Shown here: in pieces, positions 24,494 through 32,760 of the stretch
Position numbering within the stretch: the stretch's first letter is position 1
Layout of the letters: the number at the start of each line of letters is the position of its first letter
From: Bacteroidota bacterium
GTDB taxonomy: Bacteria > Bacteroidota > Rhodothermia > Rhodothermales > JAHQVL01
DNA: 35,102 nucleotides
Assembly (NCBI GenBank): GCA_039111535.1
Contig: JBCCIM010000045.1
Span: 1-35,102 of the forward strand
Direction of reading: 5' to 3'
Program-made: the position numbers and the translations under genes
Notes under the pieces: model-generated
Seen by the model: only the letters and a program-made list of their open reading frames with translations
Databases searched by the model: none
What the model was told of the DNA's origin: nothing

Positions 24494-25591
24494 TCAGCTG
24501 GTCTGTGCTACAAAATCGGCTTCAAACAGCGCAGTTTTGAGGCGCTCCTGCGCTTGGGCTGCTGCAAGGGCTTGCAGGAAATCGATGCGTTCATCCAGTT
24601 CGAGCCGGCTGAAAATGGCCGGTCCATTCAGGCCCAGGATATCGCGATGTGGGGTAGTTAACGGTGTTTCATTGGCTGACCAGAGCTGTTCACGCATCTT
24701 TTCGCCAGCCCGCACGCCGATAAATTTAATGGGGATGTCTTTCTGCGGTGCCAGTACATCAATCATGCGCTGGGCAAGCGTCAGAATTTTCACAGCAGGA
24801 TCCATCCGCAAGGTAAACACGGGCGCAGTACTGTAAAGCAATGTCTGCAGAATCAAACAGCAGGCGTCGTCAACGCCCATGAAAAAGCGTTCCATGTCAG
24901 CATGGGTTACCGTAACCGGACCACCCTCCAGTATCTGCTCGATAAACGTTGGTACGACACTGCCCAGGCTCCCGAACACATTACCAAAACGGACGGTTTT
25001 GGTTCGCATGGTGCCATTGGCAGCTCGAACATACCATTCCGTGAGGCGCTTGGTTGTACCCATTACGCTGCTTGGGTCGACCGCTTTATCTGTCGAGATA
25101 AAAATGAACTGCTCAACGCTGTGTTGTTCAGCAGCCCTGAGCAGGTTTACAGACGCGAGGGTGTTGTTTTCAAAAGCCTGCACGGGATGGAATTCCATCA
25201 TCGGTACGTGTTTGTAGGCTGCTGCGTGGAAAATCACCTGGGGTGCGTGTTCATCGAGCAGTTGATCAACGGCAGTGGTGTGGCGAACATCAACCAGTTT
25301 GAAAACGAGTTCAATATCGGGATTGTGTTTACGGAGCGACTGTTCAAGGCGGAAAAGATGGAATTCGCTAAAATCAACAAGGATCAGTTTGGTCGGCTTC
25401 AGGTCTAGCAGTTTTTTTGCTAAGACGCGGCCAATTGACCCTCCTGCACCGGTAAGCATCACACACTGCTTGCGCAAATGTGCGCGCAATGCATCAACAT
25501 CAACCTGCGCCGGCGCACGGTCCAGCAGGTGCTCGATGCGCAAAGCCGACGGGGCCAATGGGTGAAATGAAGAGCCTTCGTGATGTAACAT
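24494..25591 (-). CDS. CapD/FlaA1-like NDP-sugar 4,6-dehydratase (soluble short form)
   Basis: The 365-aa protein is an extended SDR. NAD(P)-binding T-G-A-G-G-S-I-G lies at 47-54, H-A-A-A-Y-K-H-V-P-M-M-E at 122-133, I-S-T-D-K-A-V-D-P around 165-173, and catalytic-type Met177-x3-Lys181 in V-M-G-T-T-K-R. These match the UDP-GlcNAc 4,6-dehydratase/polysaccharide biosynthesis family, which uses M-x3-K instead of Y-x3-K. The N-terminal membrane domain of full-length CapD is missing, so it is a cytosolic form. It would supply a 4-keto-6-deoxy amino sugar, a substrate for the DegT-type aminotransferase encoded upstream in the same gene set. Confidence 0.9.
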   Translation of the reverse strand: MLHHEGSSFHPLAPSALRIEHLLDRAPAQVDVDALRAHLRKQCVMLTGAGGSIGRVLAKKLLDLKPTKLILVDFSEFHLFRLEQSLRKHNPDIELVFKLVDVRHTTAVDQLLDEHAPQVIFHAAAYKHVPMMEFHPVQAFENNTLASVNLLRAAEQHSVEQFIFISTDKAVDPSSVMGTTKRLTEWYVRAANGTMRTKTVRFGNVFGSLGSVVPTFIEQILEGGPVTVTHADMERFFMGVDDACCLILQTLLYSTAPVFTLRMDPAVKILTLAQRMIDVLAPQKDIPIKFIGVRAGEKMREQLWSANETPLTTPHRDILGLNGPAIFSRLELDERIDFLQALAAAQAQERLKTALFEADFVAQTS

Positions 25592-25718
25592 CAGTGCTTC
25601 CGGGAGTCGAACAATAAAAAATGAATGGAAAAACGCACAGGTAAAACGCCCTGCGTCTTCTCTTTTTATTACGTCAGGTTTTTACGACGTCAGAAAATGA
25701 ATCAAAACCCATACCGAA

Positions 25719-26933
25719 CTATGTCAACTCTCCTTGCGGCAGTGCACATTGACGAAGAATGGTTTCCAGTTGAAGGGCCATTTTCGAGCGGTCAAACAGC
25801 TCGGCAGCGATTGTAGATCCGTTTTTGCCGGCTGTAGAAAGCAACCCGGGATCGTCTATCACATTTTCTATACAACGAACAAGTGCTTCAGGTTCTTCCC
25901 AAGGTGCGTACCACCCGCAGTTGTGTTTTGCGACAAATGCCCGTGTCCATCCCGGATTGGTGACAATAACCGGTGTACCTGCTGCGAGGCTATCAAAAAA
26001 CTTCGCTGGCGAGTTGGTTGCAAGAACCGGCAGATTGATAAAGGATACCAGCGATACCGTAGCTGCACGAAACCAGTCGAAAACCTGGTGTCGGGGCGCT
26101 GCTTCTATCAAACTCAAGTTCTGTTGTGCCGCAACAGCCCTGCGTATATGCGCCTCAAAGAAGCCACTGCCCAGCAATACAAAATGTATGTCTTCTCGGT
26201 GTTGCAGGGCGCTGCTGGTTTCAAGTATCTGCGGTATTGCATTGGCGCGTCCGAGGGTGCCGGCATACAGCACTATTTTTTTGCCGGCAAGGCCATGGGC
26301 CTGGCGTAACGCATCTCCGGCAGTGGTATCTGTGGTGTTGGCAAAGTTCAGGTCCGTACCGTTAAGCAAGACCGAGATTTTGTCATCGCCGACCCCTTTC
26401 TCTGCGATGTGTGACGCCATGTCTGGCGAGAGGGCAATATTATGTGCGGCACCACTGTACAGATTTTCTTCAATTTTGTAGAGGCGCCGGCGCAACCAAC
26501 CGTGTTTGATGGCTCCCATTTGAATGGGGAAATCCGGCCAGAGGTCACGGACTTCGAAAACCCACGGAATGCGGCGAAAACGGGCAACTTTTGCAGCGGC
26601 CCATGCTGCAGTGAGCGGAGTTGAGCTACCGATGATGACATCAGGTCGGTCAATTTTAAGCCCTTGCCAGAAGGCTTTCCACATGTAGCCGGCGTAAGCT
26701 TTTAACCGGGCAGCGTTGCCCATGGCATTTTCGTATGGCACGGCAAGTTGATGCACTTCTACCCCGGGTGGTGCCCACGCAAAGTTGTTTGTTTGCCTTT
26801 TCTTCTGCCAGATATCCGATGTAATGATGCTGACGCGGTGATTTTTACTCAACGCCTTTACAAACTGGAAATGCCGGCCACTGGCTGCACAATCAGGATT
26901 ATGGTAATACTGATAAAAAAGCAGAATATGCAT
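25719..26933 (-). CDS. Glycosyltransferase family 4 (WbuB-like)
   Basis: The 404-aa protein has a GT-B fold. The N-terminal domain begins M-H-I-L-L-F-Y-Q-Y-Y and carries the T-P-L-T-A-A segment and F-E-V-R-D-L-W-P-D (126-134), typical of WbuB-like fucosamine/GlcNAc transferases. The C-terminal domain has V-L-Y-A-G-T-L-G-R (~219-228), S-P-A-K-F-F-D-S-L-A-A-G-T-P-V-I, and a conserved acidic region. It should add a sugar to the lipid-linked glycan at the cytosolic face. The phosphoglycosyl transferase that would make its acceptor ends 35 bp upstream, so the two are probably co-transcribed. Confidence 0.92.
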   Translation of the reverse strand: MHILLFYQYYHNPDCAASGRHFQFVKALSKNHRVSIITSDIWQKKRQTNNFAWAPPGVEVHQLAVPYENAMGNAARLKAYAGYMWKAFWQGLKIDRPDVIIGSSTPLTAAWAAAKVARFRRIPWVFEVRDLWPDFPIQMGAIKHGWLRRRLYKIEENLYSGAAHNIALSPDMASHIAEKGVGDDKISVLLNGTDLNFANTTDTTAGDALRQAHGLAGKKIVLYAGTLGRANAIPQILETSSALQHREDIHFVLLGSGFFEAHIRRAVAAQQNLSLIEAAPRHQVFDWFRAATVSLVSFINLPVLATNSPAKFFDSLAAGTPVIVTNPGWTRAFVAKHNCGWYAPWEEPEALVRCIENVIDDPGLLSTAGKNGSTIAAELFDRSKMALQLETILRQCALPQGELT

Positions 26934-26968
26934 TGGGTGCTGGCTGGAAATCCGGGCGATGGTTGGAA

Positions 26969-27586
26969 TCAGATCGGCGACTCAACAGGCAACTCTTCAG
27001 CGCCCACAAAATCAACATTTTGACCACGGGGGCCGTAGGTGTTCTCTTTGCCGTTCAACAGGCTAAACGGCGTGCGCAATAAGATGCTGGTGTCCTTAAT
27101 CAGGTTGGCCTGTTCGATATATTCAACATCCAATTGAATGCGTTGCGGCCAGTCGATGGCGTTTCTGCCATGGATTTGGGCCCAGCCTGTAATGCCGGGG
27201 CGCATGTCGAGTCGCTGCTTTTCAAAGGGGCCATACTGTGCCACTTGTTCGGGAATTGTTGGACGCGGCCCTACGATACTCATGTCTTTTTTGAGCACGT
27301 TAAACAACTGCGGCAACTCATCGATGCCCCAACGCCGCATGAAGCTGCCAAATGGGGTGACCATGGCTTGCGGATTTGTTACTTCGTGTGCGCCCTGGTA
27401 TAAGGTCCTGAATTTGTAAATCCAGAATCGCTGTCCCTTAAGGCCAACGCGTTCCTGTTTGAAGAAAATGGGCCGGCCGCTTTCAAGCAGGATAGCCAGC
27501 ATGATCACCAAAAATAACGGGGAAAAAAGGATGAGAAGCGCAAGGGCCAGAAGTACATCAGCAGTTCTTTTCAGTATGAGATACAT
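26969..27586 (-). CDS. Monotopic phosphoglycosyl transferase (PglC/WcaJ-type)
   Basis: The 205-aa enzyme should transfer a sugar phosphate to undecaprenyl phosphate to start the glycan. It has a re-entrant helix at ~6-32, I-Y-K-F-R-T-L at 56-62, the Asp-Glu dyad at 89-90 (R-W-G-I-D-E-L-P-Q-L, with Gly-Ile replacing the usual Ser-Leu), V-G-P-R-P, and P-G-I-T-G-W-A-Q. It is a paralogue of the enzyme at 10981-11595 but has a longer acidic C-terminus. It sits between the aminotransferase and the GT4, as expected for the initiating enzyme of this locus. Confidence 0.93.
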   Translation of the reverse strand: MYLILKRTADVLLALALLILFSPLFLVIMLAILLESGRPIFFKQERVGLKGQRFWIYKFRTLYQGAHEVTNPQAMVTPFGSFMRRWGIDELPQLFNVLKKDMSIVGPRPTIPEQVAQYGPFEKQRLDMRPGITGWAQIHGRNAIDWPQRIQLDVEYIEQANLIKDTSILLRTPFSLLNGKENTYGPRGQNVDFVGAEELPVESPI

Positions 27587-27623
27587 AGACTTGAGAATAG
27601 AAGTGCAGTAGAGAGGGTACGTA

Positions 27624-27690
27624 CAAACAAATCAATCCTCCGGGAATTATTTGTTTGTTGTTAAAGGTTACAAGTTCAAGGTTGCAGGTT
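27624..27690. repeat. Partial copy of the purF-end repeat (palindrome plus heptamer array)
   Basis: CAAACAAATCAATCCT (27624-27639) and AATTATTTGTTTG (27645-27657) form a palindrome. It is followed by TTAAAGGTTACAAGTTCAAG and another ~10 nt that read as AACCTTN-type heptamers on the minus strand. About 80% of positions match the element at 19747-19883, in reverse orientation, but the second terminus is missing. Confidence 0.6.
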
Positions 27691-27835
27691 TTTCTTATGC
27701 TAGACGCACAGATGCGGTATTGCCTCGCAAAAGGCTTGCCGTATAATGCTGGTTCACACGGTAAAGTGCCAATGACTCAACCGTTTATAGCGGTCTTGTA
27801 CCATAAAAAGCCGGTCATTTCAACGTTCCCAATCA

Positions 27836-29026
27836 TCAGAAAGTCTTTACTTTTTTAGGGAGTTGCGGAAGTATATCACCCAGGATGTCGCCTATCGTAA
27901 AGATCTGTCCGGGCAGCAAAGCGGGATAAAAAGGAAGCGCCAGGCTTCGATTCGAAATAGACTCGCAAACAGGGAAATCGCCTGTTTTGTATCCAAATCG
28001 CTCCCGATAATAAGGTTGCAAATGTATGCTGGGGAAATAGGATGCACACCCTATGCCTCTTTCACGCAGAAGTTTCAGGGCAAGGTCCCGGGCATCGTCT
28101 GTAAAGTCTTCTCTTAATCGGATCACGTACACAAACCAGCTACGCGTTACGGGTAGCTGGTTTTTTCCCGTTACGTTGGGCATGGTTGTGGGCGTCGCCG
28201 GCAATATGAGACTTTCAACGTAAGGTTCGAGCGCTTCCGTATATGCTGTTGCAACGCGTTCCCTCGCGGCCAGTAATCCAGGCAATCGCTCTAGCTGCGC
28301 ACAGCCCAGTGCTGCTGCCAGTTCATCCATTCTGTAGTTGTAGCCGAGGCGTACGTGCTCCATGCGCTCGCGAACAGCGCGGCCCTGGTTGCGCATCGAG
28401 CGGCACAGTTCGGCAAGGGTGTCGCTGTTTGTGGTGATGCACCCGCCTTCGCCGGTTGTCATTTGTTTGTTCGGATAAAAACCAAAGGCAGCCGCATCGC
28501 CCCAGGCCCCAATTGGGGTGTCTCCAATACGTGCGCCAGGCGCCTCACAGGCGTCGTCGATCAGGTGCAATCCGTGTTGCGTTGCCAACTCCTGGAGAGC
28601 CGGCCAGGGGGCAGGTGCCCCGAAAACATCTATCCCCAGAATCCCTTTTGTAGCAGGCGAGATCGCTGTCTGAAGCTGCTCCATATTAAAAGAAAGGGTA
28701 GCCGGGTCAATATCAACAAACCTGGGGTGGGCATTTTCAAAAAGCAGGCAGTTGCTCGATGCTATAAAACTAAACGGTGTGGTAACTACTTCATCGCCGG
28801 CGCCTATACCCAGGCTCTTTACAATTAGGTGCAATGCAGATGTGCCACTGTTAACCGCTACGGCGTGCTTGACTCCACAAAATGCCGCCATCTGGGCCTC
28901 AAACTGATCAAGCATTGGCCCCAGTGCCAGCCGAGATGAGTTGAGCACGCGCATGACATATTCCCGCTCTTTGGTGCCGATATTGGGTTTCGACAAAGGG
29001 ATAGATTCAGGGGAGCTTTTTGACAT
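27836..29026 (-). CDS. DegT/DnrJ/EryC1/StrS PLP-dependent sugar aminotransferase
   Basis: Starting at ATG 29026 the protein has 396 aa; ATG 29032 and an upstream start at 29062 are also open. The family signatures are S-K-P-N-I-G near the start, H-A-V-A-V-N-S-G-T-S-A-L-H-L, T-P-F-S-F-I-A-S-S-N, I-D-D-A-C-E-A-P-G, and the PLP Lys187 in F-Y-P-N-K-Q-M-T-T-G-E-G-G. Such enzymes aminate 4-keto or 3-keto nucleotide sugars. With the CapD-like dehydratase in the same cluster it would make a 4-amino-6-deoxy sugar. It lies 249 bp upstream of the phosphoglycosyl transferase, a gap that contains a repeat. Confidence 0.93.
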   Translation of the reverse strand: MSKSSPESIPLSKPNIGTKEREYVMRVLNSSRLALGPMLDQFEAQMAAFCGVKHAVAVNSGTSALHLIVKSLGIGAGDEVVTTPFSFIASSNCLLFENAHPRFVDIDPATLSFNMEQLQTAISPATKGILGIDVFGAPAPWPALQELATQHGLHLIDDACEAPGARIGDTPIGAWGDAAAFGFYPNKQMTTGEGGCITTNSDTLAELCRSMRNQGRAVRERMEHVRLGYNYRMDELAAALGCAQLERLPGLLAARERVATAYTEALEPYVESLILPATPTTMPNVTGKNQLPVTRSWFVYVIRLREDFTDDARDLALKLLRERGIGCASYFPSIHLQPYYRERFGYKTGDFPVCESISNRSLALPFYPALLPGQIFTIGDILGDILPQLPKKVKTF

Positions 29027-29297
29027 ATGCATCACGATAAAGGGGGGCTGGGTAAGCACCACCTGTTAAGATGTGAGAAATCGCACGAATAAAAGAACAG
29101 TTGCGGGCATTGTTTCGTATCAGACCGCATTGATAAAAGATTTGAACCAGGATTATCGCTGTTCTTCCAAAATATGGGTCCACATTTCTCTGTTTGATCT
29201 TTGTATGCCTGATTTCTGTTTGTCTGATTATTGTTTGAAGGTCCGTTGCCGCCAGATATCCAGATTGATGCTTTATGCCTTGTAAATCGTCCGGTTG
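29027..29297. other. Divergent intergenic region between aminotransferase and SLBB gene
   Basis: No gene is seen. The stretch near 29190-29240 holds two imperfect ~15-bp direct repeats (GTATGCCTGATTTCT and GTTTGTCTGATTATT, 11 of 15 matches). Promoters for both divergent polysaccharide units must lie here or just to the right. Confidence 0.5.
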
Positions 29298-29326
29298 TTG
29301 CCGGCACATGATATTTATCCTATAAG
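29298..29326 (+). promoter_or_regulatory. Candidate promoter for the SLBB export gene
   Basis: TTGCCG at 29298-29303 and TATAAG at 29321-29326 are separated by 17 bp and match 4 of 6 and 5 of 6 consensus bases. The predicted start is near 29333, giving a leader of about 140 nt. Confidence 0.45.
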
Positions 29327-29435
29327 AAACGCTATTCAGAAGAAACACCATCCGTGACGAACATAATTTAGCGTTTCTCACATCATACAATGCGCCAAAA
29401 ACTGATGACAACACACTGATAGCATTTGGCGCATT
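29325..29435. promoter_or_regulatory. Two consecutive inverted repeats in the SLBB leader
   Basis: AGAAACGCTA (29325-29334) pairs with TAGCGTTTCT (29369-29378), and AATGCGCCAAA (29389-29399) pairs with TTTGGCGCATT (29425-29435). Both are perfect. The first overlaps the predicted -10 box and transcript start, and the second lies wholly in the leader, 35 bp before the ATG. They may be operators or RNA hairpins controlling export gene expression. Confidence 0.4.
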
Positions 29436-29470
29436 GGCTTAGCATTGCTCGCAATACTTCATTTTTATTG

Positions 29471-32400
29471 ATGCATAACGTAAAATTTTCTCAAGCCTGT
29501 CCATTGTTCATTGTATTTGCCTGCCTGGTATTGGTTAGCAGTTTTTCTGCAGCCACCGCCCAGGCCCAGGAGATTCCCGAATCGATCCAGCAGCAACTTC
29601 GCCAAAACGGTATGAGTGCCGACGAAGCCCGGCGGGAAGCGCTGCGACTCGGTATAGATCTGTCTGACCCGGAAGCAGCAACAGCGCGTGCGCGGCAGCT
29701 AGGTGTACCGGAATCGTTAATCCAGCAAATGCTCACCGCTATCGCTGACGAAGAGGAAATGGGGCGAACGGTCCCAACTGATGGCATCGTAGATCGCGAA
29801 GTGCCAAGCCTGGCCGGCCGGCCTATCATTTCTCCCGAAGTACTCTACGTCCCTGACCAGGACCCGCTCTTGTTGCCAACTCCCGATCTTGATGCTGAAC
29901 TTGGCTTCCAGAACATTGTCGGTGATACCGTGCTGGTTCGCGTGCCGTTAAAAGATGACCTTTCTGGCATCAATGTAGCCGATTTCTTTTTTGTTGATGC
30001 CGCCCAGGAAGACACCCTGTATGCCTTTAGCGTGCGCCGCGTGCTTGGGAGTAAATACGAAGGCATGTGGCAAGCTTTGTTCATCGTATCACCCGACACT
30101 AAATCAGATGATTGGCTGCTGCTGGTTAATGCAATTGATGAAAGTGGGAACGACAACATCATCGACACCGAAGAAGTGTTGCGCGTGCGCAGGGAAGGTG
30201 AAGAACTGGTAGACGCTGATACGGCAGCGGTGGCTGATAGCCTGATTCACTTTGGGTATGATCTGTTCTTTATTCGTCCGGAAATGTTTGAGCAGGCGCC
30301 CGTAGGCCCTGTTGATGAGGGGTACGTAGTTGGGCCCGGCGATGAACTGCGGCTTATTGTGTTTGGTGCAGCAGAATTCCAGCACGACCTTGAAGTGGAT
30401 CCTGAAGGACGCATTTTTGTGCCAAATGTGGGCCAGCGGGTAGTGGCCGGCAGCCGGCTTTCGTCGCTGCGAGAAGACATTCGCATCTGGTTAGGGCGTA
30501 GTTACGCCGGTCTCCTCACCGAGCCACCTGAGGTGCTGATGGACCTGACCGTCAAGCGGTTGAAACCGGTCAATGTGTTTGTGCTTGGCGAGGTTGGAAA
30601 GCCTGGCCGTTTTCCGCTGGCAAGCAATTCTACCGTATTCAATGCATTGTACTCTGTTGGGGGCCCACAAACATCAGGGAGCTTGCGTGATGTACAGGTC
30701 ATCCGCCGTGGCCGCGTCACCTATTCCGTTGACCTTTACGAGTACCTGTTGAAAGGATATTCTTCGGGTGATGTACAACTTCGCTCGAATGATAACGTGT
30801 TTATCCCGCCCCGCGGCAAGACGGTTACTATAAAGGGTGAAGTACATCGGCCGGCTATTTATGAGTTGAAAGGCCGGGAGACATTCCAGGATTTACTCTC
30901 TTTTGCCGGCGGGCTAAAAGCTGAAGCATACACCCGTCGTTTCCAGATTGAACGCGTGGTGCCTTTTGAAGACCGCGCTGATCCGTTGCAAGTGCGCACC
31001 GTACTCGACTTTAATCTCGCCGAGATCCTCCGCGGAGACGCCGGCGTTGCAATTGAAGACGGTGACGTTGTAACCATTTTTTCTATTCCCGAATCATCAA
31101 ACCTGGCAGCGTTAAGCAAGGTGCGCGCAGCCAGTGTGAATGGCGCTGTTTTTAGTCCGGGTACCTATGAGTTGACCGGACAGGTACGCACGCTGCGAGA
31201 ACTCATCCAGCAGGCAAATGGCCTCACCGGAGACGCTTTTCTCGGCAAGGTGGAGCTGTATCGGTTGACGGAAGACCTGAAAAAACAGGTGGTCTCGCTC
31301 AACCTCGATGAAATCATGCAGGATGTGCCGACCCAGAATCTGGTACTACAGCCACAAGATAGCCTCTATATCTATTCAACCCAGGTGCTCCAGCAAATCC
31401 CCGTTGTAAACATCTCGGGACAGGTTCGGACACCCGGACAGTTTGACCTGCTCGAGAATATGTCGGTGGTCAACCTGCTCTATAAAGGTGGAGGCTTACG
31501 CGATCCGGAGTATCTGAAAAATGTCTTTAAAGATCGGGCCGATCTATTTCGTAAAAGTGCAGACGGACGGTCAGAAGAAATTATACCGTTTCATCTTGGC
31601 GAGGCCCTTGAAGGCCGTGGTTACGGTGCTGAGCTGCTACAGCCCGGTGATGAAATTCGCATCTACCCACTGGAAGTAGAAGTATTACGAGAGCCCTACG
31701 TCGAGATTTCAGGTGCGGTTAAAAAGGAAGGCCAGTTTCGCTTCCGGGAAGGCATGACGCTGGAAGACCTGATCTTGCAAGCCGGCGGATTTGAAGAAGG
31801 CGCTTACCTGCAGGAAGTAGAAGTGACGCGGTTGGATTCTACTCGAAGTATCAATGAGCTGGCAACCAGTATTCAGGTGCCGTTTGTGGCACTAGACCAA
31901 AATTCAAATCCTTCTTTTGGCGTAGTCGAGGGGCTCCCTGATCGCTCGAGACCTGCTCGTCAATTTCAGTTGCAGCATCTCGACAGGGTATACGTCCGAC
32001 TGGATCCGGGCTTTCGCGAGCAGCAGATTGTCACCATTAATGGGGAAGTCCAATTCCCGGGTACCTATACATTGCTCCGCGAGAACGAGACGCTGACTGA
32101 AATTATTCGACGCGCAGGAGGCGTGTTGCCAACCGGATACCCGAAAGGGGGGCGGCTATTACGCGAGAATTTGCAGGTGATTGTGGAGATGGATAAAGCA
32201 CTCGCCGGCAACTATGACGCAGACATGATTATGCTACCGGGGGATGAAGTTGTGATTCCTTTGCAGCCCAATACGGTAGCTGTCCGTGGTAACGTTGCCA
32301 ACGAAGGGCTGATCAAATATGAGCCTGGTCGGCGATTGACGTATTACCTGGATCGGGCAGGGGGGCGCCGGCCTGAAAGCGAAGCGGTACTGCTCACACA

Positions 32401-32608
32401 GGCGTCCGGCGCAACCTTTAGCGTCCGCCGCAGAGGATTGTTCAAGAAAAACCCTGTTGTAGACGAAGGCGCCCGTATCCTCGTAACCCGGCAACAACCC
32501 AAAGAGCCCGGAGAACGGGTTGATGTAGGCCGGACCATTATCGAAAGCGTAGGCATCATTTCGAGCGCCTTGACAATTGTCGTCCTCGCCAGGCAGGCGT
32601 TTAATTAG
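29471..32608 (+). CDS. Large SLBB-domain polysaccharide export outer-membrane protein (OPX/Wza-like)
   Basis: ATG 29471 (1045 aa) is chosen because it gives a typical signal peptide ending A-A-T-A-Q-A-Q near residue 33; an open frame from 29426 would mask it. After a helical segment (~36-97) and an immunoglobulin-like insert (~145-245), the polysaccharide export domain begins at ~285 (Y-V-V-G-P-G-D-E-L-R-L). Seven SLBB-like units follow, each opening with a G-x-V-x3-G pattern near residues 369, 451, 553, 645, 743, 852 and 936. A hydrophobic C-terminal helix (~1022-1040) precedes the end. The size is nearly three times that of E. coli Wza (about 380 aa). It should form the outer exit channel for the polysaccharide made by this locus. 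The stop codon overlaps a MITE-like repeat. Confidence 0.93.
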   Translation: MHNVKFSQACPLFIVFACLVLVSSFSAATAQAQEIPESIQQQLRQNGMSADEARREALRLGIDLSDPEAATARARQLGVPESLIQQMLTAIADEEEMGRTVPTDGIVDREVPSLAGRPIISPEVLYVPDQDPLLLPTPDLDAELGFQNIVGDTVLVRVPLKDDLSGINVADFFFVDAAQEDTLYAFSVRRVLGSKYEGMWQALFIVSPDTKSDDWLLLVNAIDESGNDNIIDTEEVLRVRREGEELVDADTAAVADSLIHFGYDLFFIRPEMFEQAPVGPVDEGYVVGPGDELRLIVFGAAEFQHDLEVDPEGRIFVPNVGQRVVAGSRLSSLREDIRIWLGRSYAGLLTEPPEVLMDLTVKRLKPVNVFVLGEVGKPGRFPLASNSTVFNALYSVGGPQTSGSLRDVQVIRRGRVTYSVDLYEYLLKGYSSGDVQLRSNDNVFIPPRGKTVTIKGEVHRPAIYELKGRETFQDLLSFAGGLKAEAYTRRFQIERVVPFEDRADPLQVRTVLDFNLAEILRGDAGVAIEDGDVVTIFSIPESSNLAALSKVRAASVNGAVFSPGTYELTGQVRTLRELIQQANGLTGDAFLGKVELYRLTEDLKKQVVSLNLDEIMQDVPTQNLVLQPQDSLYIYSTQVLQQIPVVNISGQVRTPGQFDLLENMSVVNLLYKGGGLRDPEYLKNVFKDRADLFRKSADGRSEEIIPFHLGEALEGRGYGAELLQPGDEIRIYPLEVEVLREPYVEISGAVKKEGQFRFREGMTLEDLILQAGGFEEGAYLQEVEVTRLDSTRSINELATSIQVPFVALDQNSNPSFGVVEGLPDRSRPARQFQLQHLDRVYVRLDPGFREQQIVTINGEVQFPGTYTLLRENETLTEIIRRAGGVLPTGYPKGGRLLRENLQVIVEMDKALAGNYDADMIMLPGDEVVIPLQPNTVAVRGNVANEGLIKYEPGRRLTYYLDRAGGRRPESEAVLLTQASGATFSVRRRGLFKKNPVVDEGARILVTRQQPKEPGERVDVGRTIIESVGIISSALTIVVLARQAFN

Positions 32609-32706
32609 GCTTTGTCTGAAAAATCCGCAATTAACGCAGACAAAGCCGTATCCTGAGCGAATGCGAAGGATCTAACAAAGCAGAACTGGATTTTCAGACA
32701 AAGCCT
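32607..32706. repeat. MITE-like 100-bp element with ~20-bp terminal inverted repeats
   Basis: AGGCTTTGTCTGAAAAATCC (32607-32626) and GGATTTTCAGACAAAGCCT (32688-32706) are reverse complements apart from one extra A. An inner GCAGACAAAGCC copy and a hairpin ATCCT...AAGGAT (32650-32672) lie between. The left end overlaps the TAG stop of the SLBB gene. It could also act as a terminator-like hairpin. Confidence 0.65.
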
Positions 32707-32739
32707 GGTCTAAGGTTTAAAGTTGGGCGCGCTCACCTA

Positions 32740-32760
32740 AACCTTCAACTTGTAACCTAT
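32740..32760. repeat. Third heptamer array at a gene end
   Basis: AACCTTC-AACTTGT-AACCTAT is a three-unit heptamer run of the same type as at 19818-19838 and 27660-27690. Its last unit contains the stop codon of the GT2 gene (minus). AAGGTTTA at 32712-32719 is an inverted partner of TAAACCTT at 32738-32745. Confidence 0.5.
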
